DNA of 64,000 bases from Linum tenue (GCA_946122785.1 CAMGYJ010000002.1:67543703-67607702), one strand, 5' to 3'; numbered from the stretch's first letter, positions 32,801-45,527 are shown. The notes: generated by a model from the letters alone, not told the origin. Numbers and translations are program-made.

Positions 32801-35800
32801 TTATTTATATTTTTTATAATGGTGATTTTATTGAAGAAAGAAAAAATAGAAAAGTACCAAGTACAAAAGAAAGGAGAAAAAAAGAAAACAGTTCCCGAAA
32901 CAAAGACAAGGAGAAAAAGGGGTTCAGGAGAACTGAACCAGCTCCCGAAACAAAGACAGAAAAACCAGTACTCTACTGGAAAAAAAAGAAAACCTCAAAC
33001 AATAGGCTAGACGGACAAGAACCGTCCCTGCTTCTCAACAGAAAACAACAAAAAACAACAGTTCTAGCAATACCAAAATGGATTGCAGAACCATCACTGT
33101 AAAAGAACATACAACAACCCAACCCAACAACACAGATCAGATCAAGAGAGAAAGTTAGCAAGCCAAATAGCAGCTTGATCCTTATCGATCTTCTTATGGG
33201 CTGTTAGCCAGCAAATGACATTTCTGACTGACTTCCGCGCAATAACAATGGCTGACGAGTGAGAGTCGTTAAAAATTCGTTGATTCCTCTGCAACAAAAC
33301 TGTCCAAAATAAAGAGTGGAGAAAGCAAACATTGAACCACTCATCAATATTGTTGGGGGTCAAGGCTGGTCTTCCATTGATGACAGAAGGCAAATCACCC
33401 TGTAGGTTCCCAATAAAACTCTTCTTCATCTTGATAGCATTCCAAATATCTTGAATGAATTTGCACTTGGTAAAGATGTGCTCCGCATTTTCCTCTTCCC
33501 GATAGCAAAGAGTGCAGCGGCTGGCAAGCTGCAGACCTCTCCTTTTAAGTACGTCCATAGTGTAGATCTTCTTTAGCCAAAGGGTCCACATGAAAAAGCA
33601 AATTTTGCTGGGGATGAAGGGTTTCCAAATGGCAGAAGCCTCATAATTCTGAAAACCAGGATATTTCTCCACAATAAGCTGTTTATATAGTGAACTAACA
33701 GAGAAGCCTCCTTCTGGTTTTGGTAGCCAAGTAATCCTGCAAGGACTGTTAGTAGCAAGATGCAGGTTTCCAGAATTTAAATCGGTCAAAAGTTTTTCTA
33801 TTTCTCTCTCCGCTCCCCCTCTCAAACTAACACTCAAATTAAGATTCCAGTTTACCTCATTGCCAACGAAGGAGACAACTTCAGAGACCCGAGCAGCAGG
33901 CTCGGAAGCAGCAGCAGCAATCCTTGGGTATTCAACAGCGAGAATTGATTTCGAAGTCCAATTGTCAAACCAGAAAGAAACATGCCCACCACTTCCCGGC
34001 TCAATATGAGTATGCTTCCAGAAAATATGGTATTCTTTCGCAATATTAGCCCACACCGAACTCGAAAATCCAGAATTAATCCTAGCTGTCTGCCAATGGG
34101 ATAAATTGTTCGGATATTTAATGCTAATCAGCTCCCTCCACCAACTGTTTTCCTCAATAGCATACTTCCAAAGCCATTTAACAAGGAGGGCAGAATTGAA
34201 AAAGGCAAGATCACAAATGCCTAATCCTCCTTTTGATTTAGGAGCCTTACAAATGTCCCATTTAACAGCAGGAACTCTTCGACAATCATTATTTCCTTTC
34301 CAAATAAAATTCCTCTGAATGGTTTCCATGTCCTCAATAACCTTTTTAGGAGCTTTGAGTAGTGAAAAATAGTAGACAGGGAGGCTAGTGAGAGCAGACC
34401 TGTTAAGAGTAAGTCTTCCTCCAGTCGATAAGTACTTGCTCTTTCACCCATCAAGCTTCTTTCTGAATTTAGCAATAACAGGGCCCCAAATTGATGCACT
34501 ATTAGGTTTAGCTCCAAGAGGATATCCGAGGTATTTTGGTGGATTCGCACTCCATTTACATCCAAAAATATTAGCATAGAAACTCGGCTCAGGTACATCT
34601 CCCACAGTATACATAACTGATTTTTCAAGATTAATCTTAAGCCCTGTTACTGCTTGGAAACACACCAGAGTTGATAAGATGTTGATAACTTGATCATGAG
34701 AGACATCACATAAAATCAAAGTATCATCAGCGAATAATAGATGTGTTACCTCCCCTTGTTGCTGATTTTCATTCATGAAAAACCCACTGATTTTATTGTC
34801 TGCCTTGAGCTTAGACAGCATGAAAGATAAAACATCCATGACTAGAACGAAAAGGGCTGAGGAGATGGGATCTCCTTGTCGAAGACCCTTAGAGGCTGGA
34901 AAGTAACCATAAGCTTCTCCATTAATCAGAACCGAGATAATAGGAGAGCAAACTGCCTTTTGAATCCAATTATTCCATGTTTCTGGGAATCCGAACTTCC
35001 TTAGAATGCTGAAAAGGCATTCCCAATTGACATTGTCGTATGCCTTTTCAATATCGAGTTTAAACATTAAACCCGGTTTCCTGCTCCTTCTCCGCTATCA
35101 ACCAACTCATTAGCAATAAGGCCAGCTTCAGATATTTGTCTCCCTTTTACAGCAGCTTGTTGATACACAGACACCAACTCAGGAAGAATACTACTCAGTC
35201 TCCTTGAAAGAACTTTGTTAATTAGCTTGTTGAAACTGCCCATAAGACCAATAGGTCTCAAATCTTTGACATCTTCAACAGCATCCTTTTTTGGAACAAG
35301 ACAAATAAAAGAATGTGAAGCTGTCCTTGGCAGCCGACAAGAGGTATGAAAATCCATGAAAGCATTGACAATGTCAGGCTTGATCAGATTCCAACATCTC
35401 TTATAGAAATCGAAAGTGAAACCATCAGGACCCGGTGCCTTGGATCCATCACTGTCATTTAGAGCCTCCCAAATTTCAGCTTCACTAAAAGGTTGACATA
35501 GCTTTAAGGAATCAGCCCCTCTGATTTTGCACTCAAAGTACATACTGGGGAAAGGGCGGGTGGGAATCTTTTCTTTAAACAGATCAATATAAAAACCAAG
35601 AATACCAGTAGCAACCTCTTGATATCCTTCCAACATGTGGCCTTGAACCCTAATACGCTCAATAGAATTAAGCTTCTTCCTGTAGTTGGCTATGCGATGA
35701 AAATAACCTGTATTACTATCACCTTTCTGAACCCAAGTCTCTCTCGATTTTTGCCTCCAGCAAATTTCTTGCATATTCAAACAATGAGCAAGCTCCACCT

Positions 35801-38800
35801 TAAGAACACATCTTTCAACTAAATCATCTCCGTCGAGAGGTCTGTTTTCTTCTATATTATCAAGCTCGTGGATCTTACTCAATAAGTCGTCAACTCGCTT
35901 ATGAATGTTACCAAAAATTTCCTTGTTCCAAGTCCTTAGATTTTGTTTCAGAATCTGTAGCCTTTTGCACCACATAAACGAGTAACCAGACACTTGTAAG
36001 GGAATCTTCATCCATGTATCAAGCCCTTCAAAGAATCTTTTATATTCGAGCCACATATTTTCAAAACGCCATGGTCTTTTGATTCTTCTATCAACACCCC
36101 ATCTAAAGAGTAGTGGATTATGATCTGACTCTACACGATCAAGTGCTGTAAGGTTACAGTCTGGAAAAGTCGAATCAAAGTTTGGAGAGACTAAGACTCT
36201 ATCAATCCGAGACAAGGATGCGATATCAGAACCCCTACTCCAGGTGTAAAGACTGCCTCTTAGAGGAAGGTCTAATAGAAAGTTGTTGTCGATGAATCCG
36301 TTAAATTCATTCATGAGGTCAGTACTACGCCTTGCTCCCTGATAATCTTCGTGGCTTCGAACTAGATTGAAGTCCCCTCCAATACAAATAGGAGTATTAA
36401 TCTGTTGGCAGTAGACATGAAGTTCTTCAAGAAAAGAGAGTTTTTCAGATTTCTCTTGAGGACCATAAACAGAGATAAGATGCCAATGAGTAGAACTAGC
36501 CAAATCCAGGAACTCAGTTACAAGAAACTAAGAGCCTTCTCTGGAAGAAATCAATTGAGAAGCCTGTTTATCCCAGTAAATAAGAATTCCACCTGAACTT
36601 CCTCTAGCTGCTTTAATAACCCATCCCATATCTCTATTTCCACTTAACCCCGCAATCATTGAATCATTGCAGTCAGACCACTTGGTTTCAAACAGAGAAA
36701 CGATTTGAGGTTTGTGCCTCGAAATCAAACGTTTGATCCTTGCTCTTTTACCGAGATCGCCAAGACCTCTAACATTCCAGAAAATGATTGACATACCCAT
36801 AATTAAGACCGAATTGTCCTGTCCAGCCTGCTAGCACTCTTCCTCGGACCTCTAGGTGGAGAAGATTGAGGTCCAAGTCTATGTTTCTCCATTTCCAGCT
36901 TGGAACGAGAAGTTCTTACCTTTTTGGAATGCATTTCTTTAGCTGCTTCACTGATTGCTCTTTCCACTTTTTCTTCCCCTTCATCATGATCCAAGGAGAA
37001 AATACGGCTCAAATTCACGCTTGATTCGACCAGGGTCAGAAGGTCGAAAGGATATGATTCATCATTCCAATCAGCAACATTAGCCTCCTTTGAACAGGAA
37101 GGTGAGGGAAGCTCATTAAAAATGATATTGGGTGGATCAACTTGCGCCTGATCTAGATAGCAATCTGGGCTTAGAGGGACAACCGATTGGAGGGAGCTAC
37201 TATTCTCCAAAGATAGAGGATCTAAGTCAATTGGTTCAGTGACGGGGCTACTTGGGGTGATTGGATGATTTGAAAGATGATGGACATGGCGGGGATCTTT
37301 GGTTCAGGAATTAAAGGAAGGGGTTCAAAAGTGATGACAAAGCGGTTTAAGTTTGGGTGGGTTAGCAGGGATATGGACGATGGAGTGGGTGGTTGAGGGT
37401 GAATAATCAGTGAAGGAAAGGAAAAATGATGATAAACTGGGAAGGCAAAGGGTAAGGTATCGAGAAACCGGGCTAAGGTCAGGGTTTGGGTCGAAAGGGA
37501 TTGAATTAGGGTAAGGTGGGCTATAGAAGAAGTACCAGGAGAGTGAAAAGGGGTTGAGACTACATTGTCGGGCTGCAAGGATGGGCTGGGAGAGATATTA
37601 GGCCCGTGCCAAATCGGGCCTTCTTTGCGGATCCAGATCTTTTTGAAAGCTCTACTAGACGGTTGGTTTCTTTTGATTCTCCCCGCGCTTTTGGCATGAA
37701 AAGAGTCGCCCAATGGAACGCAAGAAATATCTTGAGCCGATGAGTCTTCCCATAATCGAGGAGTGCGGCGCTTCGATTCCTGATTATGCCGGGCAATTAA
37801 TGCACACTCGCCGGAGTTTCTAGGAGATACCGGTGGTGAAACAACGCTGATAGTGAAACGATCGGAAGCAAACTTGATTGGTATTGATTGAGGAATCTTA
37901 CATCTGCTTCTAATTCTGATTCGAACAAACTGTAAACTCCAAGATGCCCAGTCGATTTCGATGAACGATCCACAATAGTCTCCAATAGTCTTCATTAAAC
38001 TTATGCTTTTGAGATGAAGAGGAATGCCATAAATCAGTATCCAAGTATCCGAGGAGTTGGGAACCACTTCTTGTTCTTTCCATTCAGAAACAGAGACTGA
38101 GAAATTCCTGAATTTGTGTACTCCAAGACTTTTGATCCGCAAAGCTTGTGAGATGTTTGGGCATACAAGGATCCAGCTTCCATCACCTCTGTTTTCTATA
38201 CTATAATTGCTGTCAGTAGCCCAGAAATTACCAGCCCATTCTCTAAAGCCATGGATATCTTCAGACAAGAAAAAATCAGATTCATCAGACGACTGGAAAT
38301 TGATGATTAGACATCTTCCAAGTAATTCACGTCTATTTTGAACTCCCTCATTATCAACTTCAATGTAGCTCTCTATGCCTTGTCCAATAATTCTGCACTT
38401 ACCACCCACATAGAAGCCCCCACTTTTAACTACTTCTGCATAAGATCTAGATATATCATTGGGTTTAGCTTGCCGTGGAGGTGGAGGAATATGGTGATTG
38501 ATGGGCTTAAAAGAGGACCAAATACGCTCCTGAAGTTCTGCCGAATAAAAACGTTGAAGTAGATTGGTGAGTTTAGCCCAGCCTCCTAGCGATGGAATAA
38601 GTATCTTATAGACTCTTCCATTCATCCTCTGTTCAGAAATCTGAAGCTGTTGAATATTCTGAAATGAGGATGTTCCAACATGAATGATTCTTCCGCCACT
38701 TCGTATAATACACTTTCGAGGGAAGGTCCAGTCTTTCATTGCTGCTGATTGAAGAACACCCTGTAACCAAGTAATCTGAGTTTCATCCATGAAAGTAAAC

Positions 38801-39049
38801 CATCTTCTTTGTGATTCCTGGGCTTGAAATCGATACACCACTTCATGTCTATTTCTGCTGATCTTAGTAACTGTAACGATCTTCGAACCAAAATTCTCCT
38901 TCTGTTCACAAACACCCTTCGAATCGCTGCTTCTGCTGCTTCTTGCTGCTGCATCGGACCTGCAAAACAATAAACTGTTGTTCTCCCCTTCACTCGCAAA
39001 AACTCTCTCTTCTTCTCTCTTACGGAGCGTTTTCTCTCTCATCTCTCTC
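32801..39049 (-). mobile_element. LINE-B: full-span L1-type retrotransposon
   Basis: 6249 bases bounded by the 16-base direct repeat TTCTCAGCAACCATTT (32785-32800 and 39050-39065). Minus orientation: ORF1 (gag-like), ORF2 (endonuclease, RT, zinc-binding C-terminus), an A-rich 3' UTR of about 340 bases and a short A/T tail. Both reading frames are broken, so it is inactive. Confidence 0.9.
33142..36800 (-). pseudogene. LINE-B ORF2 (endonuclease-reverse transcriptase), broken
   Basis: Starts at 36800 with MGMSIIFWNVRGLGD, the usual start of plant L1 endonucleases. Motifs in order: ETKW, VYGPQ, GGDFN, SRIDRV, SDHNPL, KAPGPDGF, LRQGDPISS, the catalytic FADD (about 34735), GGLGICD and a C-terminal zinc-binding CTLC...H...C region (about 33430-33520), ending at 33142. 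Three lesions: TAG at 36528-36530, a one-base deletion near 35095 (in GATAG-CGGAG, relative to the DSRR(R/K) sequence expected), and TGA at 34444-34446 where relatives carry tryptophan in KLDGWK. The protein would nick target DNA and prime reverse transcription; this copy cannot. Confidence 0.9.
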
Positions 39050-39063
39050 TTCTCAGCAACCAT
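36803..39063 (-). pseudogene. LINE-B ORF1 (gag-like RNA-binding protein), frameshifted
   Basis: A 613-codon frame from 39063 to 37222 contains the plant L1 ORF1 pattern RRWFTFMDETQITWLQGVL and a DUF4283-like region near codons 230-400 (SYAEVVKSGG...WILIYGIPLHL), then a proline/serine-rich tail. The reading shifts to another frame somewhere in 37240-37600. The C-terminal part (37210-36803) carries the basic tail seen in related ORF1s (KKVRTSRSKLEMEKHRLGP). The first ATG (39063) lies in the 16-base target duplication, so the first few residues would be host sequence; the next in-frame ATG, eight codons in, is inside the element. Confidence 0.75.
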
Positions 39064-39065
39064 TT

Positions 39066-40519
39066 ATATAAGTGGTCACGAACTATGTAACCATCAGCGA
39101 CCATAATTTTAAAATGGTAGTGGATGGTCAAATATTGAAAAGTGAAAAGTTGGCGGGTTTACTTTAGAAAAGCGGGAAGACAAAAAAAAGATTGGCCGCC
39201 ATGATTTCGTATTCGGCGACCATACTACATGGACGCAAATGAATAAAAGTTCAACGACCATTTATTCTGGTCGCCTAATATCAAATAAATATAATTGGAA
39301 AATTAAAAAACAAAAGAAAAAGAAGATACAGTTCAGCGACCAATTGGCTCCGAAAAAGCGACATCGTTTTGTAGCATGATTCATTGATTTGGTCATTTGG
39401 ATTATAATCAGTGTTCTACCTCTTCTTCCTCCAATCAATATAAGGAGGTTCCCAGCCGGGACCTATTCCATTCTCCTTTTTCTGGTTTCTGCGCACAGTG
39501 CGGGAGGAGCTTTTGATCTTTTTGCTTTTTTTATTTTTTAATTCATAAGACTTGCTTCTTTGGGGTATTTTAATTCGGTGGCTTTGTGTGTCTTAATGTT
39601 TATTGGGCCTTGGTTTTTATTTAATTAAGGATGTTGATCTCTTTTCTCTTCTCTGTGGACTTGATTGCTTTGATTTAAACCTCATTAAACAATGCAAGAA
39701 GACCTTAACTCAATTTTTAACAAAGCCAAAAAAACCATGGTTGATCTTTCTTTCTTTGCAAATTGCAAGAGAAACTATTGAATTAATTAGTGTGTATGAT
39801 TAATTAAATTGGCATAAATTCATTATTACGTGGCTTTTAGCAAATAGTTTTACACTAATTGACTATGCAATGGAATCACAACAACACATGGATAGAATGA
39901 GTTTTTCATCAAAGAATACCATATGGATAAGGTTTGGCAAATTAATTTTATATTCTGAGTTGTTTTCAATCCAAATGACATAAAATTATCTTTAGTAATT
40001 TGACACCTTTAAAAATTATTATCGTAGAGAATTATTCAACCAACTAAAATGTGCTCTAATTCTATCTTAAAAAATTGAATGCAAGTACATATATTTTTTA
40101 TTAGCATCATTCTATACATCTTATAATTTAATGTTTGTATATCCAACAATTGATGTAAAGAAAAAATGAGTTGTTTTATATCACCAGAAGATGCAGTTGA
40201 TTCTACTCAGTCCCTATTTGAAGGGCATAAGAAAAAAAAAACATGTATGGAGATTATCAACATTGCCAATGGCAATCCATTCATTTCATGTTTGTTTTGA
40301 ATCCGTTGCAAAAAATTTTATTTTGCGAATTCCAAATCATGACTTCAAAATGAGATACATAAGTTTCACAAGATCCATCAAATTTGCCAAAAATTGTCAT
40401 AATCATATTCAAGTCGTGCGTTCTAGAGACTTTACAGGTTTCTAGATCTTTACAGTATTTTAGTTTCCTTCTTTGTCAATTTAATACTTATTATCAAAGT
40501 ATTTCTCATGTTTGAGTTA
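39066..40519. other. Intergenic stretch with GCGACCA repeats
   Basis: 39066-39420 has dispersed GCGACCA/TGGTCGC words, also present on the other side of LINE-B (about 32778-32785). The LINE therefore inserted into an older element whose termini I could not identify. 39440-40519 is AT-rich without recognised coding motifs. Confidence 0.45.
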
Positions 40520-42080
40520 CGACTTCATTTTATCGTAAATGTTAAAGTGTATGATATAGGAAATTCATCATATAAATGTGAATATTGCGTAGCAGTAATG
40601 TGGAAGGATGAAAGTACAAAACCCTCAAGAAATTCTAATTACGCCAAATTTCAATTATGTTGCAGAGCAAGCAAAGTGAATCCCACTCCTCGAAAGCATA
40701 ATCTAGAGGTTTAAAATATCATATTGCAAGCAAATACTTCAACGAGTTGTCACTTTTTGGAACACATATGTGCCTACATCGGGTATTCTCATTAACTTCT
40801 ATTATACGTAAACTTTACCTATTTATAAATGATGTACGTGTAGTATATTTTTATCCTATTGAAGGTCAAGTATAAAATCAGTTGATACCCTGGTACCTAT
40901 TGAAAGGAACATACCAAAATTATCTCAACTATACTGACAAGTGACAATGAAGTCCAAAAATGATCATATTTTTTCTTTAGAAATCCATTTTCGAATCCTT
41001 TGCATAATACGATTATTCAGCAATTGTAAGATATGGTAGACTTGAGTAATATATTAGTACAAATATTTTGACATGTAATGAATAAATTGAATGACACCAC
41101 GATTGTTAATGTGTGCGCTTTGGTTGAGGTTGAGCATTAAGATTGGATTAAAAGCAATCAAACAAAGCAGCGACAACATTGTTACAAAGTTCTTTTAAAT
41201 TCTTACTTCATAGGTTATTCAAACCAGCTCAAGTGGAAAACATATCATTTTGACTTCATCACACAGAATGTAATTGATCTCGATGCAAATATAAAAGCTT
41301 CGAGCAAGCTATGATGATTTATGGATGGGCAGTAAAGCTAGATCTTTCTGATATATTTTCATGTAAGCCTGATGGGTTGGATATCCAATACATGGTTGTT
41401 TTACAAAAGGACTAATTCTAGGAAAGATCCTAATAGAGTTGATGTCATCGCAAGAGTTTCTAAGCTAAAGCTAAATCAATTGATGAATGAGAATTGTGGT
41501 TGAGAAGACATACATGTAAGTTATATTCCATAGGTTTACTTTTAATAATTCTTTAATCATTAGTTGTTTGGTAATCATTTTCAGTTTAGATGGCTATCGA
41601 GAATTTCTTTCACTTCAAAAGTGTTTGGATAATGAATTTTGAAAAAATGTGGTCTACCTCATACCCATTTATTACCCATTTATTAGTATTCCTAGATGTG
41701 GAAGATAGATTCCATTGTCCTTCGAAACTATATTCAATTTTATTTGTTGAAATTTTTTTTTTCGTTGAATCTATTTGTTGAAATTTCACATCTAAGTAGA
41801 TCTTGAATTTTATGAAGCTGTTACAAATTATATGTTTCATGGTTTATGTGGCATTCGATGGCGTAAAGATCCATGTGCGTCGAATAGTGTGTGTTCTAAA
41901 TGTTTTCCTAGAGAGTTCCGTGAGCAAACAACTACTAATGACAATGGTTTTGCAAGTTGTTAGCGTCCAGAGAATAACTACTCATTCATGGTGAGTATGA
42001 TCTCACTTGATAACCAGTTCATTGTTCCTTATAACATATACCTATTATTACAATTTCAAGCTCATATAAATCGGTCATAG
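40520..42080 (+). pseudogene. Decayed Helitron Rep (Helitron_like_N) coding region
   Basis: Pieces in different frames follow the order of plant Helitron Rep/helicase proteins. YDIGNSSYKCEYCVAVMW with KFQLCC (about 40545-40660) is the N-terminal cysteine motif. DPNRVDVIARVSKLKLNQLM comes near 41425-41490, a KKCGLPHTHLL-like block (the rolling-circle HUH-type region) near 41640-41675, DLEFYEAVTNYMFHGLCG with SNSVCSKCFPREF near 41800-41920, and LDNQFIVPYNIYLLLQFQAH near 42005-42070. There are many stops and frameshifts between them. No helicase domain downstream and no TC/CTRR ends were identified. The active protein would start rolling-circle transposition; this copy is dead. Confidence 0.8.
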
Positions 42081-42339
42081 CGATAGAAAGAAAATTGTGG
42101 AAAATATTGGATGAGATAAATTCTACTTTAGCAAAAAATGGAGCTTTATATTTGAGGATATTTTACAATTAATATTTTAGTTTGATCAAATGCAAGAGAA
42201 GAAAGAAAATAGAATTGGAATACAATAGAATAAGAAAGAGACAATTTATAATTGATATGGAGGTATAACTAATGAAGATGAAGACTATTTTATTGGTGAA
42301 AATGAGGATATGCTCATGACAGAGGAAAAGAAACAAAGC

Positions 42340-44100
42340 CAGCAAAATATGCAGTATTTTCTATCAAAGTGGAGTAAATAGAAGTGTAACTTGAACACGA
42401 TTTAGGATTTGGCTCCTTGGTTCCAAGTATGTGATTTATGCTAAAGATTTTAGCTGATGAATCGGTTAGGGTGTAAAAAATTACTATGATGTTAATCCTT
42501 TTGCATATTGCCAATTATTAAATAATTAGGATTATCTTATGCTAAAAAAAATATGTATCCAACCAACTGGTCAGGTCCATCTTGCTTCGAACAAATTGCC
42601 ACGGTTGTTTTATACCATTTGTGAAATGCATCCGGCCAACAGGCCGGGTTCTAATTCTAGTTATCACTATACGAAAACAAAAAATAATCCCACGATTCCC
42701 ACCGCCTACCCTTGTTCAACAGAAACCCTTACTCCCTTTCCCCCACCCCTAATCGAAGACGTTCCTTCCATCTCGTCGATTGCCTTAGCAACCATCTCGA
42801 TCCGTTTAGTTTCTCGTTTGTTTCCCCTGTTCTTTCTCGTCAATCGTTCCTTTCTCCAACCTTTAACTGAAATAGAACTCACAGGTTCATCTTGACATTT
42901 GGTTTATCTTCCTTTGTTACTCTTTCAGGGAATCAGTCGATTGGTAGCAATGGTTTTCCAAAAGGTATGAGGTAGCTATAACCTTGTCACTTGTAGTGAA
43001 TGTTGTGGTACTCATTAATCGGATGAAATGGCTTAGTTTCTGTAAACAATCCTCATCTCCATTTAAAAATAGCCAAAGACATAAGCAAGGAGGGAGATAG
43101 TGCAATTCCATAAAATAAAGTACAACTCTTCCTATATCATTTATCTCCAACTCCATGACATCTAATAAGCAATAACACCCTATTCATAAAATAATGCTGA
43201 AAACATGGCTGCCAGAAAGACCAAGCGGCATCGGGAGTTCCCCCAAACAATTCAGTTCCCCCATAAAAAAATGATCCTTCTCTCACGCAGGTCAATGATG
43301 GCTCTTGATGCCTCAAGGAAGGTGCAACTAAGAGTACTCCATTCTGTTCGTGGTGCTGCATTTGGACTATGACGAAGTTGCAATAAAATATCAAAGGTCT
43401 GATGATGACTTCGACATGTCACAGCACCCCATTAGCCTCTCCCAGAAGGATCTGTCCATTAATAGAAGATGGGAGTTCTCTGTGATAACTTTTGTATGCT
43501 CCTTAACGTTCTCGTTTCGTGCAAATCCTAGCTATATTAATACAAACACCAAAGAAATCGAATATGATCTGAAGTTACCTTCTGAGAATCGACGGCGAGG
43601 AATGATCCAACGAAGTGTTCGAACTCTTTTATTACTTCAGAAACGCTTCCTCTGAAGACTGGAGCAGACGTACGGATCGCGATTGGTAGCTGAGTGAGGC
43701 TGAACAAAGCAAATGGAGAATGTAACTCGATTTTATCTGATCTCGACGAATTCAGAGCAGAAATCGAGGGGATGAAGAAGAGGAAAATGGAGATGGAATC
43801 GGAGATTTGGCTCTCGCAGTAGAAGGGAATTGGTAGCACGAAGAAGGAATGAGAAAAAAGATGAGCTGGATTGGGTTTTTTTTATTATATGGTTAATCTA
43901 GATTCTACGGTGTGCTCCTTGTCTGTTTCTTTATTTTTTTTTTTTAACCAGTGCTCCTTGTCTGTTTCCATTAAATTTAATCCACAACTCAATGAGAAAT
44001 GGGAAAATAAAATACTAACCAACCCTTATTTATTCCGGAACCGAGTGAGAAAATAAACCTGGTATTTTCACCAAATATAGATTTATTATCCAAAGAGTAC
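42340..44100. other. Intergenic stretch with exon-like pieces of unknown origin
   Basis: Two minus-strand frames look exon-like but are not recognised: 43839 to about 43578, ending at a possible AG/GTAACT donor, and 43394-43137 (GTPDAAWSFWQPCFQ-containing). They may be remains of one intron-containing gene, but no protein family is evident. The plus strand at about 42690-42900 is CT-rich and leader-like. Confidence 0.3.
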
Positions 44101-44664
44101 ATCAATTAAATAAGATTTGTTTTTTTTTTTTTTTTGCTACCAAAATTATATTTGGCTGAAAAAATTTAAAATCATTTTGCTACCAAAATTATTTGGTTGG
44201 AAATAGTAAAAATCATTTTGCAACCAAATTATTTGGTCTTCTCAAATTTTATTTGGTTATCAACACTTTTATTTGAATAGACAACCAATTTTTTAATCTT
44301 TTATCTACCAAAATATAATTGGTCGTGTATACTAGTCTTTTCATGAGCACTACTACTATGCTATAAAGTATTGGTATTTTAATGTACAACTCGAAGTTGT
44401 ACCGTAACGTTAAATATATAAATTCATTTCGTACCATACAGAAATTTGTACCCTTATGTTGTGGTACAACTTTACAACTTAAAGTTGTACCGTCACATAA
44501 AAGTACAAGTTCAAGTTATACCATAAAAGAAATTGTACAAAGGAGTATAGATACAACCTCAAGTTATACCATAATGTTAAAGGTGCAACTTCAAGTTGTA
44601 CCATAAAGATAAAAACCTATGGTTGTAAAGTTTTTTATTGCAAAAACTAATTTTTGTTGTAGTG
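44101..44664. repeat. Palindrome-rich region ending in a CACTA-like terminus
   Basis: 44110-44330 contains repeated ACCAAAATTATTTGGT-type palindromes. 44380-44620 contains GTACAACT(C/T)(G/A)AAGTTGTACC palindromes, related to the array at 62285-63840. The region ends with TTTTTGTTGTAGTG (44651-44664), which reads CACTACAACAAAAA on the minus strand as CACTA elements do. The opposite end was not found. Confidence 0.5.
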
Positions 44665-44970
44665 AAACTTCAAGTGCATGATGAATCAGCTTTCGTTCCA
44701 GGAGCATGTAAAGGAAGTGATTATTAATTAAGTATATGATATAACAAATATGTGCAAACTTCACTCCTATACAAGTTGGCTTTAATTTCATTTAAAATGA
44801 CCTACAAGGAAGTGGTTCAACACCACATATACATATGGACATCTCCCAATGTCAGTATCTAGTATAATTTATTATTGAACATCTTTTAATAACTCAAATC
44901 ATTTCGGGACAAGTTGATTTATTATGAGAATCCGCGACAGCAACATCGAACAGTTTAATCATAACCTTTA

Positions 44971-45424
44971 TCAACAAAAACTGTAGGTCTCGTATCTAAC
45001 ACAACAATCCTCCGTCGCGTACTGAGCTCCATTTTTGTTTCGGCAATTCTCGTGTATGATTGAACCCGCGTTAAGTAGGCAGGAGTAGCAGAGGTCGCCT
45101 TCTGTAGTACAGGAAGCATATTCGTAGACCAAGATTGATCCATCACCTTGAAATTCGTCGGCTGGGCAACAGTCCAACTCGTTTATGACATCCAACAGCA
45201 CCTGAGGCTGCGTGCTGTCGCTGTCAAAGTCGTCCGGACTGCAAAACCATTTGCCCGTTGCTGCACAAATCGAATCATCATCATTGGGGACAGCCTGAGC
45301 AGATGTATTAACTGTACCATTCGCGACGAAGCCTCCGTCGCTAATTGTGAGAGTTAGCAACGATAATAAGGACAGTTGCAACACTGTGGTTGCCGTAATC
45401 ATTGATGATGATGTTATTGAGTAA

Positions 45425-45429
<5 letters not shown>
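44971..45429 (-). CDS. Secreted Gnk2-like (DUF26) cysteine-rich protein, copy 6 (divergent)
   Basis: A 152-residue intronless protein. The N-terminus differs from the other copies (MAYSITSSSMITATTV) but also gives a clear signal peptide (LQLSLLSLLTLTI). The mature domain has ICAATGKWFCSPDDFD, a CC pair (ELDCC), CTTEGDLCYSC (spacing C-x6-C-x2-C), KNGAQYA and CCVRYETYSFC. The glycine of the GAQYG motif is alanine here. It adds one cysteine to the usual ten, in the CC pair. It is the most diverged member and lies about 13 kb from copy 5, behind LINE-B and the Helitron relic. Same orientation and gene structure suggest an older duplication. Role by family analogy only. Confidence 0.85.

Positions 45430-45461
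<32 letters not shown>
45430..45461 (-). repeat. (AG)16 tract abutting the start codon of Gnk2 copy 6
   Basis: About 32 bases of perfect CT on the plus strand, directly before the start codon on the sense strand, in the same place as the longer tract of copy 3. Confidence 0.9.
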
Positions 45462-45464
<3 letters not shown>

Positions 45465-45519
45465 CAGTTACTATCTAGCTATATATATAGCTTCTGTTTG
45501 TAATGCAAAGCGGGTGTGC

Positions 45520-45527
45520 TTTATATA
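45520..45527 (-). promoter_or_regulatory. TATA box of Gnk2 copy 6
   Basis: TATATAAA on the minus strand about 90 bases before the start codon, followed by GCACACCCGCTTTGC, similar in layout to the other copies. Confidence 0.65.
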
